Positions 17,487 through 25,813 of a stretch of DNA of 64,000 nucleotides are shown in pieces. Within the stretch, counting starts at the first letter, position 1. Every line of letters begins with the position of its first letter. A model generated the notes under the pieces. That model was not told the DNA's origin and ran no database searches. It saw only the letters and a program-made list of their open reading frames with translations. A program made the position numbers and the translations under genes. This stretch comes from Pseudomonadota bacterium (GTDB lineage: Bacteria; Pseudomonadota; Alphaproteobacteria; Rhizobiales; Xanthobacteraceae), in the NCBI GenBank assembly GCA_023386885.1, contig JAEWIX010000084.1:8377-72376 (forward strand), given 5' to 3'.

Positions 17487-19214
17487 GTGACGCTAGATAC
17501 TGCCGTGGCCGATTACACCCGCGACGAGGCCAGCTATCTCGCCCATGTCCGCAAGCTCGTCGACAAGGTGTGGCCCGCCGATGTTCCGCGCCAGCCGCGC
17601 TTTCCGTTTGGCGAAAAGCCGCTGACCGGTTATCTGCACGCCTGGGCTGAGAAGCAGCCGGACAAGGCCGCGATCAAATTCTACGGCGCGGAAACCAGCT
17701 ATCGCGATCTCGATCGTCTCAGTGACAACTTCGCGGCGCTGTTGGCCAAGCTCGGCGCGCGCAAGGGCGACCGCATCGCGGTGTTCCTGCCGAACTGTCC
17801 GCAGTTCTACGTCTGCTTTTACGGCATCCTGAAAGCCGGCTGCGTGCATGTGCCGGTCAATCCGATGTTCACCGAGCACGAACTGCGCTACGAGCTGAAC
17901 GATTCCGGTGCGCGGATCATCGTGGTGCAGGACCAACTGTTCCCGCTGATCGAAACGGTGCGGCCGCAGTGCACGCTCGATCATGTCATCAGCACCAGCT
18001 ATCGCGACGCATTGTCGTCCGATCCGGAAGGTCCGCTCCCTTCGGCGCTGGCGGTGCCGAAAATCGAGATTCCCGGCACCATCGACCTGATGACGGCGCT
18101 GGCCGAAGATGCCAAGCCGCCGCAGGTCGACGTCGGCCTCGATGATATCGCGGCGCTGAACTACACCGGCGGCACCACTGGCATGCCGAAAGGCTGCGTC
18201 CACACCCAGCGCGACATGCTGTTCACCGGCGCGGTGATGGGGTCGATCAGCGCTCATGTCGGCAATACCGACGTCGTCATCAATTTCTGGCCGATCTTCT
18301 GGATCGCCGGCGAGGATGTCGGCATCATCCTGCCGGTCATCACGGGCGCGACCTGCGTGCTGCTGGCGCGCTGGGACCCGATCGCTTATGCGCGCGCGGT
18401 CGAGCGGCACAAGGTCACGGTATCGATGATGGTGGTCGACAACGCCGTCGAGATCATGAGCAACGCGGAGGCCATGAAGTTCAACATGCGCTCGCTGCGC
18501 GAGGTGCTGGTGGCGTCCTTCGTGAAGAAGCTCAACCCGGCATTCCGCCAGGGCTGGCATGACCTCACCGGCTCGACCTTGCGCGAAGCGGCATGGGGCA
18601 TGACCGAAACCCATTCCTTCGACAGCTTCACCCAAGGCTGGCAGGAGAATGATCAGGACCTCAAGGCGCAACAGATCTTCGCCGGCATTCCGGTGCCCTC
18701 AACCGATTTCAAGATTCTCGAATTCGGCTCCAACATGCTGATGCCGATCGGCACCGAAGGCGAATTGTGCGTGCGTACGCCGTCGCTACTGAAAGGCTAC
18801 TGGAATAAGCCCGACGCGACTGCCGAAGGTCTGGTGAACGGCTGGCTGCGCACCGGCGATCTCGGCATGATCTCCGAGCGCGGCACCGTGCATTTCCTCG
18901 GCCGCCGCAAGGAAATGCTGAAGGTAAAGGGCATGAGCGTATTCCCCGCCGAGATCGAGGCAGTGCTCGGGCAGCACCCTGCCGTCACCGGCAGCGGCGT
19001 GATCGGCCGCGAGGACGACACCCGCGGTCAGGTGCCGGTTGCCTTCATCACCCTGCTTCCCGAGGAACGCAAGACGGTGACGGCGGAATCGCTCGGCGCG
19101 TTCTGCAAGGAACGCCTCGCCGGCTACAAGCTGCCGGAAATCCGCATCGTCGACGCCCTGCCGATGACAGCGACAGGCAAGGTGAAGAAGGAAGAGTTGT
19201 CGCAGTTTTTGTGA
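17487..19214 (+). CDS. Acyl-CoA ligase (AMP-binding family)
   Basis: AMP-forming CoA ligase of 575 residues beginning at GTG 17487 (CAGGAG about 7 bases upstream). Motifs: YTGGTTGMPKG near residue 230, AAWGMTETHSFD near 370, GWLRTGDLG near 450, RRKEMLKVKGMSVFP near 470, and the terminal catalytic lysine motif MTATGKVKKEEL. The N-terminal extension (DYTRDEASYLAHVRKL) is unusual for FadD but common in a branch of rhizobial ligases. It lies 128 bases downstream of the carboxylase and ends at a strong terminator, so these two probably act in one pathway. Confidence 0.92.
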   Translation: MTLDTAVADYTRDEASYLAHVRKLVDKVWPADVPRQPRFPFGEKPLTGYLHAWAEKQPDKAAIKFYGAETSYRDLDRLSDNFAALLAKLGARKGDRIAVFLPNCPQFYVCFYGILKAGCVHVPVNPMFTEHELRYELNDSGARIIVVQDQLFPLIETVRPQCTLDHVISTSYRDALSSDPEGPLPSALAVPKIEIPGTIDLMTALAEDAKPPQVDVGLDDIAALNYTGGTTGMPKGCVHTQRDMLFTGAVMGSISAHVGNTDVVINFWPIFWIAGEDVGIILPVITGATCVLLARWDPIAYARAVERHKVTVSMMVVDNAVEIMSNAEAMKFNMRSLREVLVASFVKKLNPAFRQGWHDLTGSTLREAAWGMTETHSFDSFTQGWQENDQDLKAQQIFAGIPVPSTDFKILEFGSNMLMPIGTEGELCVRTPSLLKGYWNKPDATAEGLVNGWLRTGDLGMISERGTVHFLGRRKEMLKVKGMSVFPAEIEAVLGQHPAVTGSGVIGREDDTRGQVPVAFITLLPEERKTVTAESLGAFCKERLAGYKLPEIRIVDALPMTATGKVKKEELSQFL

Positions 19215-19244
19215 GCGCGGCTGCACTTCACTATCGGAAAAAGA

Positions 19245-19273
19245 AAAAGGCGGGAGCATATCCCGCCTTTTTG
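19245..19273 (+). terminator. Rho-independent terminator after the ligase
   Basis: AAAAA, stem GGCGGGA (19250-19256), loop, TCCCGCC (19262-19268), then TTTTT. The A-run and T-run extend the stem, so it could work on both strands. It lies 31 bases after the ligase stop. Confidence 0.88.
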
Positions 19274-19327
19274 CTTTCGGAGCTAAACGAGAACAAGCAA
19301 ACCATCATTGCGATGACAATATCCCCT

Positions 19328-19459
19328 TGGTCGTCCCCGCGAAGGCGGGGACCCATACGCCGTGTCGCTCATGATATAGGCAGCGATTGTCGCCTTGGCG
19401 TCCGTCCCGCTAACCACGCCCCTCGGGGTTATGGGTCCCCGCCTTCGCGGGGACGACCA
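19328..19459. repeat. Long inverted repeat with 30-bp perfect arms
   Basis: Arms 19328-19357 and 19430-19459 are exact complements, separated by 72 bases. Each arm contains the smaller palindrome CCCCGCGAAGGCGGGG. It fills most of the 317-base gap between the ligase and the convergent binding-protein gene, and resembles a dispersed rhizobial intergenic element rather than a gene. Confidence 0.8.
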
Positions 19460-19531
19460 CTGTTATGTTGCAAGTCCCCCCAAAAGCATTGCCTTGATCA
19501 ATGCTTTCAGGATGACGCCATTGTAGCAACC

Positions 19532-20728
19532 TTACTGCTTCAGCAGCTTGCACGCGCTCTGGGCCGCCGGCACGAAGGCCTGTTCGCCGGACACCTTCTT
19601 GACCAGATTGACCAGATCGGTCGGCGACTTCATGTCTTCCGGTTTCTTGGCCTCGGCGTAGTAGACCTCGCGCATCAGCCGGCCGTCGGCGCGGATTTTT
19701 GCGTTGTCGGTGAAGAAATCCGACACCGGCGTTTCCTTCATCTTGGCCAGCACCGCCTTGGTCTCGGTGGTCCCGGCAGCCTTCACCGACTTCAGATAAT
19801 GCAGCACGGCACTATAGACATTGGCCTGCGGGTCGGTCGGCATCTTGCCGAACGCCTTCTTGAAGCGCTCGCTCCAGGCCCGGCTCTTGTCGTTCTCGTC
19901 CCAGTAGAAGCTGAACACCAGCGGCATGCCCTGCGTCACCTTGTTGCCCAGCGCCTCGATATCCACCGTGGTCATCGACAGCGGCACGAAGCGCTGGCCG
20001 GCGCGCTCGATGCCGAACTCGCCCGCCTGCTTGACGGCGTTGCTGAGATCGGCACCGCCGGCAATCACGCCGATGTTTTTCGCGCCCGACGCCTGCGCCG
20101 TCAGCAGAAACGAACTGAAGTCCGGCGTATTGAGCGGAAAGCGCACCGCGCCCTTGAACTCGCCGCCGCCCGCCTCGATCATCTTTTTGGCGTCGGCTTC
20201 GATGGAATGGCCCGCGGTGTAGTCCACCGTGATGAAATACCACGAACTCGCCTTATCGCCGGACACGCCCTTGATGGTGAGGTTGGCGACCTCATAGCCG
20301 TCATTGGCCCACTGCATGCCGTTCGGCGAACAGGATTTTCCGCCGATGTCGCTGCTGCTGGCCATCGATACCACGAGAATCTTGTCTTTCTGCTCGGCAA
20401 GGCTCTGCACCGCGAGCGACACTCCCGAGCTATAGATATCGAACACTGCGCCGACGCCTTCGACGTCGAACCAACGGCGCGCGATATTGACGCCGTTGTC
20501 CGGCTTGTGCGCGTGGTCGGCATACACAATCTCGATCGGTTTGCCGAACATGGTGCCGCCCATGTCCTCGATCGCAAGCTTCGCGGCCGCGACCGATCCC
20601 ATGCCGGTGATGCTGGAATAAACCGAATTCTGATCGTTCAGAATGCCGACCTTGACCGGCCCCTGCTGCGCCAACGCGCTTCCCCCGAAACCCACCATGA
20701 TAGCCGCCGCGGCGATCCAAGCGCGCAT
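19532..20728 (-). CDS. ABC transporter substrate-binding protein (branched-chain amino acid/organic acid type)
   Basis: Periplasmic type I binding protein, 398 residues from ATG 20728, with GGGAGG 5-10 bases upstream. Residues 1-20 (MRAWIAAAAIMVGFGGSALA) are a signal peptide with an ALA-Q cleavage site. The mature part begins with VKVGILNDQNSVYSS, standard for LivJ-like proteins, and has DYTAGHSIEADAKK in the hinge region. No permease or ATPase gene is adjacent, so it probably works with a distant or the nearby Liv-type system. The third MarR operator-like site lies 80-96 bases upstream, linking it to the carboxylase/ligase group. Ligand unknown; similar proteins bind aromatic or dicarboxylic acids. 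Confidence 0.9.
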   Translation of the reverse strand: MRAWIAAAAIMVGFGGSALAQQGPVKVGILNDQNSVYSSITGMGSVAAAKLAIEDMGGTMFGKPIEIVYADHAHKPDNGVNIARRWFDVEGVGAVFDIYSSGVSLAVQSLAEQKDKILVVSMASSSDIGGKSCSPNGMQWANDGYEVANLTIKGVSGDKASSWYFITVDYTAGHSIEADAKKMIEAGGGEFKGAVRFPLNTPDFSSFLLTAQASGAKNIGVIAGGADLSNAVKQAGEFGIERAGQRFVPLSMTTVDIEALGNKVTQGMPLVFSFYWDENDKSRAWSERFKKAFGKMPTDPQANVYSAVLHYLKSVKAAGTTETKAVLAKMKETPVSDFFTDNAKIRADGRLMREVYYAEAKKPEDMKSPTDLVNLVKKVSGEQAFVPAAQSACKLLKQ

Positions 20729-20807
20729 CTCCACCTCCCGATACTTACGATTCTTTCGACGCCCGACAGCGTCCATGGACAGAATTGTGCATGACGGCGG
20801 ACATTAC

Positions 20808-20824
20808 GTCAATGTATTTACGTA
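20808..20824 (-). promoter_or_regulatory. Probable MarR operator, site 3
   Basis: Minus strand TACGTAAATACATTGAC, upstream of the orphan binding-protein gene. It agrees with sites 1 and 2 at GTAAAT-R-Y-ATTGAC. It lies in the gap 20729-20942, which holds nothing else I can support. Confidence 0.62.
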
Positions 20825-20942
20825 CATGCGACCGCCCGGCGCGTGGCCGCTAATCACCTCTATTTGCGCGCGCGTACCATTTCTCGCCGCAACGAGGCCG
20901 CGACACGGTTTCCGCCGCGCGGAAATGTCATAACGCTGAAAT

Positions 20943-21692
20943 CTACGGTTGAGGCGGCGACCAATCGGCAGCCATGTCGATATCGAGATTGGCCAGTTCG
21001 TAGCCGCGACGGAAATCGACGATGTGCTTGTCCATCCAGCTTTTTGCGCCGGCCGCGTCACGATTGCGCAGCGCCTGAACGATCTTCTCATGCGCCACCA
21101 ACAGCCGCTCGCCGGCGCTCAGGCTGGTCAACACCTTGGAGAAGGACGGATAGAACAACTGGCTAATTGGCTGCCGGCATAATTGCAACGCGCGATTGCG
21201 CGAGGCGCGCGCGATGATCTGATGAAACGCGATGTCGAGCTGCACCAGCGCCTGCCGGTCGTCCAGACTGGCTCTGGTCTTTTCAAGGTTGGCCTGCAGC
21301 AGATCGAGGGTCTCGTCGTCGATGCGCCGGGCGGCGCATTCGGCCAGCACCGGCTCGAAGCAGCGCATGCTTTCCCACAGCTCGCGAAAGCTGATCTCGT
21401 GCAGCACGATGGCGGCAGTGATCTTGGCAGAGATATCCGCTTCGCGCGGCGCGGTGACATACAACAGCTTGCCGCCATCGTGGCGTCGCACCAACCCGTT
21501 CTGTTCGAGGACGCGAACGGCTTCGCGCACGGTCGAGCGATGCACGCCGAAATCGTTCGCCATCGTCGTTTCCGACGGCACGCGGTCGCCGACCGACCAT
21601 TGCCCCGACATGATTTTCGATTCGATGCTACGTACCACCAGCCGATAGGCGGGCTCGCTGCGCGCCGTACTGGTCGCGGGGTCGGGAGCCAT
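20943..21692 (-). CDS. GntR family transcriptional regulator, FCD-type
   Basis: A 249-residue regulator with an N-terminal winged helix (about 15-85: VGDRVPSETTMANDFGVHRSTVREAVRVLEQNGLVRR) and a C-terminal all-helical FCD effector domain (about 100-230) with the metal-binding-like residues Asp in LDIAFHQII and His in HEKIV and DKHIVDF. Its ATG overlaps the stop of the upstream ligase as TGATG, so it is translationally coupled and is the last gene of that operon. The FCD class often binds TTGTCNGACAA-like palindromes; such sites lie before the kinase gene at the head of this operon. Confidence 0.93.
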   Translation of the reverse strand: MAPDPATSTARSEPAYRLVVRSIESKIMSGQWSVGDRVPSETTMANDFGVHRSTVREAVRVLEQNGLVRRHDGGKLLYVTAPREADISAKITAAIVLHEISFRELWESMRCFEPVLAECAARRIDDETLDLLQANLEKTRASLDDRQALVQLDIAFHQIIARASRNRALQLCRQPISQLFYPSFSKVLTSLSAGERLLVAHEKIVQALRNRDAAGAKSWMDKHIVDFRRGYELANLDIDMAADWSPPQP

Positions 21693-23335
21693 CAGGTCTG
21701 CTTTCCGGACACGGCCGCGCGGTCTTCGTCACGCAACACGCGCCGGCTGACCTTGCCGGTGATGGTGGTCGGCAGTTCGGTGCGATACTCGATTGCGCGC
21801 GGATACTTGTAGGGCGCCGTCACCGACTTGACGTGATCTTGCAATTCGCGCGTCAGCGACGGCGATGGCGCGATGCCATCACGCAATACGACGAACGCTT
21901 TGACGATCTCGCCGCGCTCCTCATCCGGACTGCCGATCACCGCGCATATCTGAATCGCGGCGTGTTCCGCCAGCGCATTCTCGACTTCCAGCGGCCCGAT
22001 GCGATAGCCGGCGGAGTTGATCACATCGTCGGAACGGCCGCGATACCAGAAGTAACCGTCGGCATCCTTCTCGGCACGGTCGCTGGTGAGATACCAGCGG
22101 CCTTCCGGGCTGTCGACGAAGCACGCCGCGGTTTTCTCCGCGTCCTTCCAGTAGCCGAGCATCAATTGCGGGTTCGGGAGCTTCACCGCGAGGTCGCCCT
22201 CCTGCCCCGGCGGCAACCGCCGGCCGCTGGAGTCGATCACATCCATTTCGGTGCCGGGCGACGGCAACCCCATCGAACCATACCGCACCGGCTCGCCGGG
22301 ATAATTCAATGCGACCATCAGCACTTCGGTCTGCCCATAGGCTTCGTCGATGCGGATGCCGGTAGCGTCTTCCCAGCGTTCCGCCACGGCCGGATTCATT
22401 GCCTCGCCCGCCGTCACCACGCGCCGCAACGTCGGAAGGTCGCCGCGCTGCACTTCGTGCACCACGCGCGACAATTCGGTGCCCGGCGCGCAATAGACGG
22501 TGACGCCATGCTTGCGCAGAAGCTGCGGCCGCAACTTCGCATCGAACGGGCCGTCGTAGAAAAACGAACACGCGCCGCAACCGAGTGGACCGAAAATGAT
22601 ACTGGTGCCGGCCTTGGCCCAACCGGTATCAGCTGTGCACCAGATGATTTCGCCGGGGCGAAGATCGAGCCAGTAGATCGCGGACACACGCCACGAATAG
22701 ATCGCGCGCGAGGAATGGATCACCGCCTTCGGATGCCCGGTCGAGCCGGAAGTGTAATACATGATGGCGGGATCTTCGGCATCGACGGTGGTTGCCTCAG
22801 TTGTGTCGGCTGCGCCTGCCATTTCCTGATGCCAGTCGGGCCAGCCGGCCGCCTGCCCGATGGCGATCTTCACCGGGACCTTGTCTGCAACCAATGCGAA
22901 TTTCCCGGTGTGTTCGGGACGGCAGATCGCGGCTTTCGCTTCGGCATTATCGACGCGATAGGCGATATCGCGCGCCGTCAACATCTCGACGCAGGGAATC
23001 GGCACCGCGCCGATCCGCATTGCCGCAATCACCGCGATAAACCACTCCGGCAGACGCGGAAGCATCACGATGATGCGATCGCCCTTGGCGACGCCCCGCG
23101 CGCGCAGCACGTTGGCCAGCCGGTTCGAGAGTTTCGCCAGTTCGGAATAGCTGAAGGTGCGCGCGTCGCCCGCCGCATTCTCCCAGATCAGCGCCGGGCC
23201 GTCGCGTTCGGAAGCCCACCGATCGATGACATCGGTGGCGAAGTTGAATGTTTTCGGCACGCGCCAGTCGAAACTCGCGCACATCGCGGCGTGGCTCTCC
23301 ACCACCGGCTTGTCCAACGAGAACACGTCGCGCAT
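21692..23335 (-). CDS. Acyl-CoA synthetase (medium-chain AcsM-like)
   Basis: AMP-forming CoA ligase of 547 residues. The P-loop is YYTSGSTGHPKAVIHS near residue 200; ADTGWAKA, EAYGQTEV near 335, WYLTSDRAEKDADGYFWYRGRSDDVINSAGYRIGP region near 420-450 and TITGKVSRRVLR at the end are all characteristic of medium-chain/xenobiotic acyl-CoA synthetases. It follows the acyl-CoA dehydrogenase by 44 bases and overlaps the GntR start. In the proposed 4-hydroxy acid pathway it would make the CoA ester that the kinase and dehydrogenase act on. Confidence 0.92.
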   Translation of the reverse strand: MRDVFSLDKPVVESHAAMCASFDWRVPKTFNFATDVIDRWASERDGPALIWENAAGDARTFSYSELAKLSNRLANVLRARGVAKGDRIIVMLPRLPEWFIAVIAAMRIGAVPIPCVEMLTARDIAYRVDNAEAKAAICRPEHTGKFALVADKVPVKIAIGQAAGWPDWHQEMAGAADTTEATTVDAEDPAIMYYTSGSTGHPKAVIHSSRAIYSWRVSAIYWLDLRPGEIIWCTADTGWAKAGTSIIFGPLGCGACSFFYDGPFDAKLRPQLLRKHGVTVYCAPGTELSRVVHEVQRGDLPTLRRVVTAGEAMNPAVAERWEDATGIRIDEAYGQTEVLMVALNYPGEPVRYGSMGLPSPGTEMDVIDSSGRRLPPGQEGDLAVKLPNPQLMLGYWKDAEKTAACFVDSPEGRWYLTSDRAEKDADGYFWYRGRSDDVINSAGYRIGPLEVENALAEHAAIQICAVIGSPDEERGEIVKAFVVLRDGIAPSPSLTRELQDHVKSVTAPYKYPRAIEYRTELPTTITGKVSRRVLRDEDRAAVSGKQT

Positions 23336-23379
23336 GGCTTCCTCCGATATTATTTTTGCTGTTGGCTGTGACGCACGCT

Positions 23380-24573
23380 CTAGCCAGCTTGCCCCTGAAC
23401 GATACGGCGGCCGAGTGCCCAGCGATGCACTTCCGAAGGACCGTCATAAATACGGAACGCGCGAACGTCCCGATAGAAGCGCTCCACCACCGTGTCGCGC
23501 GTGATGCCGAGGCCGCCGAGAATCTGCAACGAGCGATCGGCGACGCGCGCCACCGCTTCCGAGCACACCACCTTGCCCATCGAGCTTTCGGTGCCGCCGC
23601 GCTCGCCTTTGTCGAGCACCCACGCGGCGTGCCAGATCGTCAGTTGCGCGGTGTGAATGTCCATCGCGTTGTCGGCCAGCATGAACGACACGCCTTCGTG
23701 CGAGCCGAGCGGCTTGCCGAACGCGGTGCGGCGGCGCGCATAGTCGGTGGCGATCTCGTGCGCGCGGATGGCGGAGCCGAGCCAGCGCATGCAATGCGTC
23801 AGCCGCGCCGGCGCGAGCCGCACCTGCGCGTGACGGAATCCCTGCCCGACTTCGCCGAGCACGGCATCGGCCGGCAGCCGCAGGTTGTCGATGCGGATGA
23901 CGGCGTGACCGCCGACGAAGCTGGAATCCATGGTGTCGAGGGTGCGCTCGACCTTGATCGCGGGGTTCGGCAGGTCGGCGAGAAACATCGTCGCCCCGCC
24001 GTCGCCCTCGCCACCGACCACCTTGGCCATGATGATGGCGAACGCCGCGCCTTCCGCGCCGGTGATCAGCCACTTGTCGCCGTCGATCACCCATTCGTTG
24101 CCGTCGCGCCGCGCGGTGGTCTGCATCTGCCCCGGATCGGAGCCGGCGCCGGGCGCGGGCTCCGTCATGCAGAAGCACGACCGCACAACGCCGGTCGCCA
24201 GCGGTTTCAAATAGCGCTGGCGCTGCTCCGGATTGGCGATGACATCCAGCATGTGAATGTTGCCTTCGTCCGGCGCGGCGCAATGCAGCGCGATGGGGCC
24301 GAGCATCGAATAGCCGGCGGCGGTGAACACAGCGGCACGGCCGATGTGAGACAGTCCGGCCCCACCGAACTCCTGCGGTGCATGCGGCGCCAACACCCCG
24401 GCGCGATCTGCCAGCGCGTTCAGTTCGCGCCGCAGTTCGTCGGTTGGCCCATGCGAGGTCCAGCGCGGGTCTTTCTCGTAAGGAACGACCTGCTCCTGCA
24501 CGAAGGTTTTCACCCGCGCGGCGAGGTCAGTCACATGCGACGGCAACGCGAAATTCAGATCGAGTGTATGCAT
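23380..24573 (-). CDS. Acyl-CoA dehydrogenase, ACAD10/11-like
   Basis: FAD-dependent dehydrogenase domain protein, 397 residues from ATG 24573, overlapping the kinase stop as TGATG. The longer reading frame to 24930 is rejected because it overlaps the kinase. Motifs: CFCMTEPAPGAGSDPGQMQT (FAD/acyl site, about residue 140), WVIDGDKWLITGAEGA, RRTAFGKPLGSH, QILGGLGITRDT and the ending IYDGPSEVHRWALGRRI. In ordinary acyl-CoA dehydrogenases the last segment reads YEGT with the catalytic Glu; here it is YDGPSEVH, the form seen in ACAD10/ACAD11-type enzymes that process 4-phosphoacyl-CoA. The adjacent phosphotransferase supports that assignment. Confidence 0.9.
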   Translation of the reverse strand: MHTLDLNFALPSHVTDLAARVKTFVQEQVVPYEKDPRWTSHGPTDELRRELNALADRAGVLAPHAPQEFGGAGLSHIGRAAVFTAAGYSMLGPIALHCAAPDEGNIHMLDVIANPEQRQRYLKPLATGVVRSCFCMTEPAPGAGSDPGQMQTTARRDGNEWVIDGDKWLITGAEGAAFAIIMAKVVGGEGDGGATMFLADLPNPAIKVERTLDTMDSSFVGGHAVIRIDNLRLPADAVLGEVGQGFRHAQVRLAPARLTHCMRWLGSAIRAHEIATDYARRRTAFGKPLGSHEGVSFMLADNAMDIHTAQLTIWHAAWVLDKGERGGTESSMGKVVCSEAVARVADRSLQILGGLGITRDTVVERFYRDVRAFRIYDGPSEVHRWALGRRIVQGQAG

Positions 24574-25670
24574 CAGTTCAAGCCTCCGGTCGCGACATCG
24601 CGCGCAATCAAAACCATGTTTTCGCCAAGGCGGGCAAAGTCGGCGTAGCGTTCGTCCTTCACCGCGCCGTTGACCCACTGGCGATGCAGTTGCAGGAAGA
24701 CGATGCCGAGCTTGAACAGCGCCAGCACGCGCATCGCCGGCAGATCGTCGAGATCGCATCCCGTCGCCGCGGCGTAGCGTTGCGCCACTTCGGCGCGGGT
24801 CCAGAAGCCTGGATGCGCCGTCGGCATCTGCCGCAATTCGCGCCATTCGATCGGGTCGCCCGGCTCGGCCCAGTAGCTGAGCAGCGTCGCGAGATCGAAC
24901 AGCGGATCGCCGCGCGTGCCCATGTCCCAATCGACCAGCGCCACCGGCGACAGGGTTTCAGGATTCAGAATCATGTTGTCGAGCTTGAAGTCGCAATGCA
25001 GCAGCGTCGCGGGCCGCTCGCGAAACCGTTGCCGCGCCAGCCATTGCGCGACGTCGTCGAGCAGTTTCCGCGCCGCATCGGAGCCTGCCACCAGCGCGCC
25101 GCGCTTCGACCAGCCGACGATGGCGCGGGCGATGAAACCGTCGGGCTTGCCGAGATCGCCAAGCCCGACCGCCTGCGAATCGACCTTGTGCAGGCTCGCC
25201 AATGTCGTCACCAGCATCTCGCACAACAAACGCGGCGCATCGGCATGCGACGCGACGGGCGCGAGATCGACGCCGCTCACTACGACACCGCCGCGATATT
25301 CGATCAGCTGAAACGGCACGCCGATGACGTCGCGGCGCTCGCAATAATGCAGGCTTGGCGCGATGAACGGCAGCGCGGTGGCAAGGCGCGAAAGGATCTT
25401 GTGCTCGCGTGCCATGTCATGCGCGCCGGGTGGCAAGTCGCCATCGGGCGGCCGGCGCAGCACCGCACGCGCGCCATCGACGACGACAAGATAATTGCGA
25501 TTGGCGAAGCCGCCGGCGAACTGCCGGATCGGCTGATCGGGATCGAAGCTCATCCCTTGCGTGCGCAGATAATCCGCCAGCCGATGCCAGTCGGCCGGCA
25601 CCGTGTCAACGACCGAGCGCAGCATGGCAGAGTCCACGGCAGACGGATGAGTGACCGGATTGGCGCTCAC
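24573..25670 (-). CDS. Phosphotransferase of the aminoglycoside phosphotransferase fold (ACAD11 N-domain/LvaA-like kinase)
   Basis: Likely phosphorylates the 4-hydroxyl of a hydroxyacyl-CoA before elimination by the adjacent dehydrogenase. GTG 25670 is preferred (GGAGG 4 bases upstream), giving 365 residues; the TTG at 25694 lies inside a palindrome. Motifs: nucleotide loop GGFANRNYLV near residue 40, catalytic LLHCDFKLDNMI near 220 (Asp and Asn as expected) and metal-binding VDWDMGTRGDPLFDLA near 240. In animals this domain is fused to an acyl-CoA dehydrogenase in ACAD10/11; in Pseudomonas putida LvaA with LvaC performs levulinate breakdown. Here the two are separate, overlapping genes. Antibiotic resistance is unlikely given the context. 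Confidence 0.85.
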   Translation of the reverse strand: MSANPVTHPSAVDSAMLRSVVDTVPADWHRLADYLRTQGMSFDPDQPIRQFAGGFANRNYLVVVDGARAVLRRPPDGDLPPGAHDMAREHKILSRLATALPFIAPSLHYCERRDVIGVPFQLIEYRGGVVVSGVDLAPVASHADAPRLLCEMLVTTLASLHKVDSQAVGLGDLGKPDGFIARAIVGWSKRGALVAGSDAARKLLDDVAQWLARQRFRERPATLLHCDFKLDNMILNPETLSPVALVDWDMGTRGDPLFDLATLLSYWAEPGDPIEWRELRQMPTAHPGFWTRAEVAQRYAAATGCDLDDLPAMRVLALFKLGIVFLQLHRQWVNGAVKDERYADFARLGENMVLIARDVATGGLN

Positions 25671-25680
25671 GTCACCTCCA

Positions 25681-25697
25681 TTATTGTCCGACAATAA
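25681..25697. promoter_or_regulatory. Perfect 17-bp palindrome, probable GntR/FCD operator 1
   Basis: TTATTGTCCGACAATAA, centred 19 bases upstream of the proposed GTG start. The TTGTCNGACAA core is of the kind bound by FCD-type GntR regulators. The GntR gene is the last gene of this operon. Confidence 0.7.
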
Positions 25698-25778
25698 ATT
25701 TTAACCAGACAAGGAGGTGCCGCGTCAAGGTCGATATTTCCGGAAATCCCACGCTTCTGAGCCAAACAGACTTATATT

Positions 25779-25789
25779 TTGCCCGACAA
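25779..25789. promoter_or_regulatory. Second palindrome copy, probable GntR/FCD operator 2
   Basis: TTGCCCGACAA, one mismatch from the core of operator 1 and 95 bases further upstream. It lies 25 bases from the stop codon of the MmgE/PrpD gene. Two sites could allow looping or cooperative repression. Confidence 0.55.
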
Positions 25790-25813
25790 TTCTATGGAAT
25801 TAAACCGGACGGC

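Noticed and set aside
19328..19459. CRISPR array or attachment site
   Set aside because: There is a single inverted pair without regularly spaced direct repeats, cas genes, integrase or tRNA.
24571..24930. N-terminal extension of the acyl-CoA dehydrogenase up to 24930
   Set aside because: It would overlap the kinase by over 350 bases and consists of Arg-rich shadow sequence; MHTLDLNFALP at 24573 is the natural start.
24573..25670. Aminoglycoside antibiotic resistance gene
   Set aside because: The fold is shared, but overlap with an ACAD10/11-like dehydrogenase and the catabolic operon argue for a metabolic kinase.
25671..25694. TTG start at 25694 for the phosphotransferase
   Set aside because: The codon lies inside the 17-bp operator palindrome and has no ribosome site, whereas GTG 25670 has GGAGG directly upstream.
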